From NCBI RefSeq assembly GCF_008831285.2, contig NC_045146.1, forward strand, positions 22,647,703 through 22,711,702: DNA of 64,000 nt, given 5' to 3'. Of this stretch, positions 54,701 to 64,000 are shown in pieces. The notes beneath the pieces were generated by a model. It saw only the letters and a list, made by a program, of their open reading frames with translations, ran no database searches and was not told where the DNA came from. Position 1 is the first letter of the stretch. Every line of letters starts with the position of its first letter. Source of the DNA: Nymphaea colorata. Lineage: Eukaryota; Streptophyta; Magnoliopsida; Nymphaeales; Nymphaeaceae. A program made the translations under genes and the position numbers.

Positions 54701-56300
54701 GTAAATTTCAATTTGCGAGTTTTATTAACACTACCTCACTTCAGCATTTTCTTTCTCTGACTTCAGCTCCAATTCAATATTCAACAAAAGTATTTTGGGA
54801 TTCAAAAACTTCTTTGGCTGCTGTTCAAAACCAGCATAAGAAAATGTTTTTTTGAAAGCAACACCTTTTACAAGAAAAGAGTCACGCATGGTTCCACCTG
54901 GGACCTGCAGAAAAGAAACCCCAGACATTGCTTTAGCATGTATACATATGAGACAGAAAGAGAATGGTTTACTACCGAGTAGACAGCACAAGTGAGAAGC
55001 TCCTCAACAGTTGATTAAAGGGACTTTCATTCAACTATACTACTAATGCATATTGATAAATTTAGTAATCCAACTATCTAATCAAGCAAAGTTCTTTCAT
55101 CAATCTTACAGAACATATCCAGCAGGAACATCCTACTTTACAGTACCAATCACAAGCAACAAGAAAGTATTATATATTATTAGGCTCTCAAAAAATAAAG
55201 CTACTATCCATGCAATTTTTCATAAGACCTCAATGTTCCAAATGCTTTTACATAATTAAACTCATGCTCCATATTACTATTCTAATTCATTTCAAGCAGC
55301 CCAAGATAAACCTGATACATACATTACATTAGTTACCAAAGTCAGTTTTGTAAATGTGAATCTAACTTATTGGCTGGGTCCAAAATAAGGTACATAGAGC
55401 AACATAACTTAACATATCATAAACATTATGAGTTGGTCCAAACTCCAAAGACATTCTTTTATTAAGAAAACTGAAAAGAAAAAAAACATTACAACAAAGA
55501 ACTACATGATGTCATGAACTACACATGAATATGCTGAATGGTAGAAGAAAGTAAAATTTCCATCAAATGTTCATAAATCATAACAATTAAAATGACTCCC
55601 AATACTTAAAAGGATATCAAGCAGATAAATTTAAGTTTCAAACAACTTGTTAGCTGCAAAACCTCAAAACTATATTTGCAGGATAGAAACAGGCTCCTGG
55701 AATGAAGTACCCAAAAAAAAAAAAAACTAATTTTGGTCCATGAATTCATCTTAAACCTTACTTTTCTATGACATACTTAATCCAGCTTTGAAGGAATCTA
55801 TGTAAGTTCAAGCTAAATACTATTTATGCATTTTTTTGTGTTTTGAAGGTCTAACCCTAAGATTCATACACCCATATGGTATGATATTGTAAGATGGTGG
55901 TGTACCTTAACTTACAAGTTGCACCTGATACAGCACATACATCCCTGGAACAAGATTCATGAGTGTTACCATATTGGATTTGCCTATAATTATGATATAT
56001 ATTATATGAGAAAGTAATATACGGTTGGCAAACATCTGTAAATTGTGTTAGTTAATCATTTGTATTCTCTTCAATTTTAGTACATAACCATCCTTGAAAA
56101 TAATTCCCATATATGAATTACCACATCCTCATACTTGTCCACAGGCCGTGCCTAGCGCCTAGGCACACTTAGGCAACTACTTAATTAATTATGACTGCAT
56201 GTATCACATACAGTCAATATTATATAGTTTACATATAATATAATATAATAATAATAAATCAGATTGTCATATGTAACTTAATATGTATGTTGAAAAATGT

Positions 56301-56339
<39 letters not shown>

Positions 56340-58531
56340 CAAAAAAAGTCATTTAGGCGAAAAATGATGAAGTTATGGTGAAACAGAAATTATTTGACGA
56401 CATCAGACTTTTCCCAAAAGAACAGGATAGTTAAAAAGAAAAAAATATAACGCCAGCAGCAGCAACTTAGCTGCAAAATAAACCAAGATTTTTTAAAATA
56501 ACCATAGTATATCAAATTACCAAATTCAATTTTTAAAATGGCATATGTATTTTCGTAGGAAAACAGAAAATTATGAAATCACATGTATATCAGTCAATAT
56601 AGACAAATAAACTAATAATGAAATGAGAATCATCATGTTAAATAAGCAAATACCAAACGTTTGATCATACATTTTTGTGCAGACCAGGTTTCATATTTAA
56701 AAAACAATTTCAATGTTGCTACTATCAAACAACAGTTACAGAAGGAAGACTCTCTTTTGTGGCTTCCAGCCTTCCACAACTTAAAAATGCACACCACACC
56801 AGTTTCCAGCACTATTTAACCTTTATTAAAGTCTTTGAGAACCCTGTTGAGTCTCTTCCACTTCCATGGGACTAGGTGCAGGCACGCCTAAGCGCACCAC
56901 CACCTTCCATTGCCTAAGTGCTGGACTTACAACTTACAATACAAGTGGAGTAGCGGCAGCGCCTAGGTATAGGTGATGCCTCAACAACATAGTACCTGCC
57001 TTAATTTGACATTTCTTTTGTGTTTGCAGTTTGCACATTCGGACATGGCTCTGTGCCCTTTACCACAGGAATCTAGTCATTTAAACCCTACATCTATCAG
57101 GCAAAGGGACTATCATCTTGGTTTTCGCATGGGCCTTACTTGTACCTACAGAAACACATTCACAATTGGGAAAAGAAGAAGCTAATTTTAGAAGCAAAAT
57201 GCTTAATACCTGCCCAAGCATATTCAACAAACAAGATTATAAAACTAAACCACACAAGTCTCTACCAATAAACAACGACAAATTCATTTTACATGTCATG
57301 CAAGAAAACAAAAACAAACTAACCTTTTTAATACCAATCTTGCTCAATCTATCATCATCACCAATTGCCATTACAGCATCCACAACCATGGATGCAAAAA
57401 ACTCCTTTTCTCCACCAATCAGCTTCGATGACAAAGACGTTGCAGCACATTTTCCCAATAAACGACGCTTTTCATCGAGGCTTTTGCCCTCTATACTGAC
57501 AGAAAGCTCTTTGATTTTGTTAACTGCCTGCACGAACAGCATATCATGTCACTTAACTCAGAAAGTGCACCTTGGAATTAGCTAAAGGGAAGACCTCAAA
57601 GTAGAGTGATATCCTCACCAAACTGCACGCAGTTCTATAACTACGTGTAAGATTTTGAGGATGAACACCATCCTCAATGAAAGGCTTTGCCTCTTTTAGA
57701 AACTCTCCTGCAAGAAGGACAACTGTAGTTGTTCCATCACCTACCTGCAATCAACAATAAAAGGTAAGACGAAATGGGCCCAAGGTTAAGGACAACACTG
57801 AGTGAGCCATCTTCCTCAGGATTGCGATCTTCGCCATGAATGACATGAATGATCAGATAAGAAGCTTCTCTTACGATCCTAATGATAGCAGTTCGTGAAG
57901 CCTTCCCGTATACTAAGCTGAATATCAGTGCTAACGATGTCAAGTTCATGATTTACGTTGCATTCACAAGACAGATAACGATAAATAAACACATAAAGCA
58001 CCAATTCCCCGAAATGAAATAGTGGGCACCATCGAGATGCAGAAGAAATCAAACAAATAACTAAAACGAACCCAGGAAGTCAAGGAGTATAGACTACAAG
58101 ATCGAGAAAAAATGGAGAGAAAGGAGAAGGCGGTTGCCTCCGAATCCTGAGATCTGGCGATATCGACGAGGATCTTGGCAGCCGGGTGGACGATGTCGAG
58201 GAGCTTCATGATGGTGGCACCATCATTGGAAATGGTGGTGTTGCCCTTGTCGTCGTGGATGAGCTTATCCATGCCCCTGGGGCCGAGGGTCGTCCTGATG
58301 GCATCAACAACGGCGGTGCACGCGTTAATGTTGCTGATCAGCTGGGCCTTCCCCTGCGACGTGTCTGTGCCTTCCTTTAGCAGAATGATCTGGGGTTGCT
58401 GCAAAAGCAATAGCGTACCAAAGGCAGCAACAAGATATTTCAGGTGCCGCCATTGAAAATGAAACGACTACAAGAACAACAAAAAGAATAAAAGGAGGAG
58501 GAAACGGAGTACTTACAATCATGGCAGCCAT
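51728..58531 (-). CDS. CCT7: T-complex protein 1 subunit eta (CCT7), cytosolic chaperonin
   Basis: Eta subunit of the eight-membered CCT/TRiC ring that folds actin, tubulin and other cytosolic proteins with ATP. Exons in transcript order: 58531-58517, 58398-58138, 57744-57619, 57527-57324, 54904-54735, 54653-54518, 54438-54322, 54184-54065, 53455-53357, 53264-53175, 52574-52487, 52399-52311, 52225-52151, 51823-51728; total 561 aa, the expected size. Chaperonin signatures: [16 protein letters not shown] and [10 protein letters not shown] in exon 2, [15 protein letters not shown] with Asp95 (equivalent of GroEL Asp87), [20 protein letters not shown] (eta-specific), GGGAID near residue 416, and a Gly/Arg-rich tail ([17 protein letters not shown]) usual in plant eta subunits. 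Exon 1 codes only five residues. Intron 2 uses a GC donor. Intron 4 (2.4 kb) carries a transposon. The gene is head-to-head with the RD19-like protease. Confidence 0.97.
56130..56990. mobile_element. Second GCCTAGGCG-type element, in CCT7 intron 4
   Basis: It begins near CTTGTCCACAGGCCGTGCC and GCGCCTAGGCACACTTAGGC and ends with GCGCCTAGGTATAGGTGATG and CCTCAACAACATAG. Inside the right part, CCATGGGACTAGGTGC and CCTAAGTGCTGGACTTA match the 40179-41061 element (CCATGAACTAGGCGTGC, CCTAAGTGATGGACTTA) in the same order and orientation. It is more decayed than that copy and contains a (TA)n tract. Confidence 0.55.
56303..56338. repeat. (TA)n microsatellite inside CCT7 intron 4
   Basis: About 18 TA units, lying within the GCCTAGGCG-type element. 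Confidence 0.95.
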
Positions 58532-59468
58532 CGCTCAGAGAGAAGGATAGAGAGTAGGGTTTATGTTGGGGGGAGGGCGGGGGCGCGAGGGAAGAGACTC
58601 GAGAGGGTTCCGGAGGGAGGGCTTTGAAACAATGAGAAATAGCTTTGAAAATGGAGGGGGCTCCAGACTCGGATATTTCCCGAGACGATTCTGTCCACCG
58701 AGTCATTCAAGAGATCCGCGGTTTATCTGAACTGCTTATCCAGCTTTTTTTTCTTAATTTCCGGAGGTGCTTGGCTGTCTTAGAAGCATTGGAATAAATC
58801 CTTAATATATCAAGCCTAGTGTTTTATGAATTTGTTAGTAAATTTATAAAACATGATGGTCTTTAATTTTATTTTACAATTAAATTTTCAAAACAAAATT
58901 CCACCTCAAATTTGAATTGAAATGAAAACTTCAATTATAGTTTCTATTTGTGTTTGATATATCCCTACATTTTACTTTTATTTTTAAAAACAAAGCAACA
59001 AGGCGACAAACTATATATATTTTTCAATGTGGCGAATATAACGGTCCAAATTTGTACTTCTCATATAGATATCGATTTATGTCTTCCTATTTATATTTTA
59101 ATTAAGAAAAATACTACAATTCCCTACCTATTTTTCTATAAATAGTTTAAAAAAAACTATATGGAGTTCATTATCAGTAAACAAGCATGCTTATAGACAT
59201 ACGGGATATAAATAGTATTCTTATTATTATTAAGAAGAAGATAATTTAGAAATTCCTAAACTGGACTCGCCAGCAAAGATCATTCTCATCAAACGAAGAC
59301 GAAATCTGGTCCGTTGGTTGCCCTAATCGGACGGTCCAAAATCTTCTCCCTCACCTGCCAGTCTGTTGGCATTTCGTTGGCGTGGACCAACAGTTACGTC
59401 CACCGTCCTCGTCTCCCAACCTACTTCTCTACTTATTCTTCCGTCGCGCCCTACGGTCCCCTGTCGCC
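58532..59468. promoter_or_regulatory. Divergent promoter region between CCT7 and the RD19-like gene
   Basis: The two start codons are 937 bp apart and point away from each other. The CCT7 side (58532-58640) is GC- and CT/GA-rich like a leader. The centre (58780-59260) is AT-rich. The protease side has TATA-like words at 59136-59145 (CTATAAATAG) and 59207-59215 (TATAAATAG). Shared regulation is possible but not shown. Confidence 0.45.
59207..59215 (+). promoter_or_regulatory. Candidate TATA box of the RD19-like gene
   Basis: TATAAATAG lies about 260 bp before the start codon, the nearer of two strong TATA-like words (the other at 59136-59145). It would give a leader of roughly 225 nt. The choice between the two is not settled. 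Confidence 0.35.
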
Positions 59469-63159
<3,691 letters not shown>

Positions 63160-64000
63160 AATTATTACGGATTGTTATTCCGTTAAAAACCCAACTGCTT
63201 TATCTGCTTGGTGTAAATAACATGTGTAACTCCGTATCTCTATTTTCATCCAAGAACACCATTTGTTTGCTAGATGAAGGGAGTCCCCTCGTGGATGGTC
63301 TACTTGTTCTGAGACTTAAAAGACTTTGAACAGTTTAGTTATTTTCTTGGAAAGGTATCAGGAAATGTAACCAAATCTTGGTTGCAGTTCAGTGGAATTT
63401 AAAGATCGTCTGTTCTGCTATATTGTCTTGCTGCTTCTATTTTCTTGTGATTTTACGTTGCACAGTTCATGTTGGCTCGCCAAGAAAAGTCTCATGGTTG
63501 CATCGTTGATTTTGATGGAGATTGAAATACCTACCAGGCCATCATCTGCTCTACCATCTTGAATCACGGATTGTGTATAAGAAGTTGGAGATTCTTGTTG
63601 CATGATATCGTTAATGACTTGGAAAGGGTCCAAAGGGATATCTGAATATCTATATGGTCCAACAGATCGAGGGTTTTTGCAGTATTTAGCCACTGTTCGA
63701 TCTTTGATGGCAGTATTATAGGCAATGACAGGTGCTCTTTGCTTTCTGCGTAATCTTGTGTCTCTTGAAAAAGTTTCTGTGCTGGTTACTGAGTAGTCTT
63801 GAGAAAGCAATGCTTTGATGTGGGTTCAATGCTCAAAGCTGCCTGATATGCAAGGGGTGCTTCCAAACGACTTCTTAGATTTGCGTTTTTGTTAATCTGA
63901 AGCACATTCTTAATCGAACGGGAGTTGATTTGAAGCCGAGCAAAGGTTCTTGTTACCGATTATGGTCCGACCTCTAAAGCATTTCGCTGTTTCAAATCTG
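63160..64000. other. 3' flank of the protease gene
   Basis: It probably begins with the protease 3' UTR (to about 63400). On the minus strand an open frame of 130 codons (63810-63418) begins at a TTG and has no known domain. It contains a GTAGGT donor-like word (about 63530) and could be an exon of a gene beyond the window, but this is unsupported. Confidence 0.4.

Noticed and set aside
59382-59468. N-terminal extension of the RD19-like protease
   Set aside because: The open frame extends upstream but starts at GTG. The ATG at 59469 has a good context and directly precedes a signal peptide.

Overview
The window is nuclear DNA of a flowering plant. It holds seven intron-rich genes with plant-type proteins, namely a tonoplast V-ATPase subunit a, a clade-D-like PP2C, a MATE transporter and an RD19-type cysteine protease. 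The introns are AT-rich, the first exons of several genes are GC-rich, and there are many long TA/GA microsatellites and small non-autonomous DNA transposons. The GC-rich 5' ends would suit a non-grass monocot or a magnoliid-type genome, but the species cannot be fixed from the sequence.

Layout: 1-3.6 kb has no supported gene. 3722-14647 (+) is an 18-exon V-ATPase subunit a gene (819 aa), convergent with a 4-exon PP2C gene at 17970-21290 (-, 404 aa). 21.3-32.3 kb is an 11-kb gene-poor stretch of MITE-like elements, a duplicated SINE-like unit and microsatellites. 32268-36815 (-) is a 13-exon FAD/NAD(P)-binding oxidoreductase (541 aa). 38722-43124 (-) is a 4-exon DsbA/thioredoxin-fold secretory protein (239 aa) with an 0.9-kb transposon in one intron. 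46952-49188 (+) is an 8-exon MATE transporter (490 aa). 51728-58531 (-) is a 14-exon CCT7 (TCP-1 eta) chaperonin gene (561 aa). 59469-63159 (+) is a 4-exon RD19-like papain-type protease (364 aa), head-to-head with CCT7 across 937 bp. In every gene the exon phases close exactly, giving full-length proteins without frameshift or premature stop. Exon coordinates were worked out by hand from splice sites and family conservation; no alignment was run.

The genes are ordinary housekeeping or vacuolar-system genes and do not form an operon or obvious cluster. Two products act at the vacuole (V-ATPase subunit a and, by family, the RD19-like protease), and MATE proteins often load vacuoles, but the co-location is probably chance.

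I found no convincing new gene system. The most interesting signals are: three GC-AG introns among 58; a family of small fold-back elements tied to (TA)n/(GA)n microsatellites (15.5, 29.5 and 46 kb); two related 0.9-kb elements rich in GCCTAGGCG-type words, both inside introns; and a 104-bp SINE-like tandem duplication.
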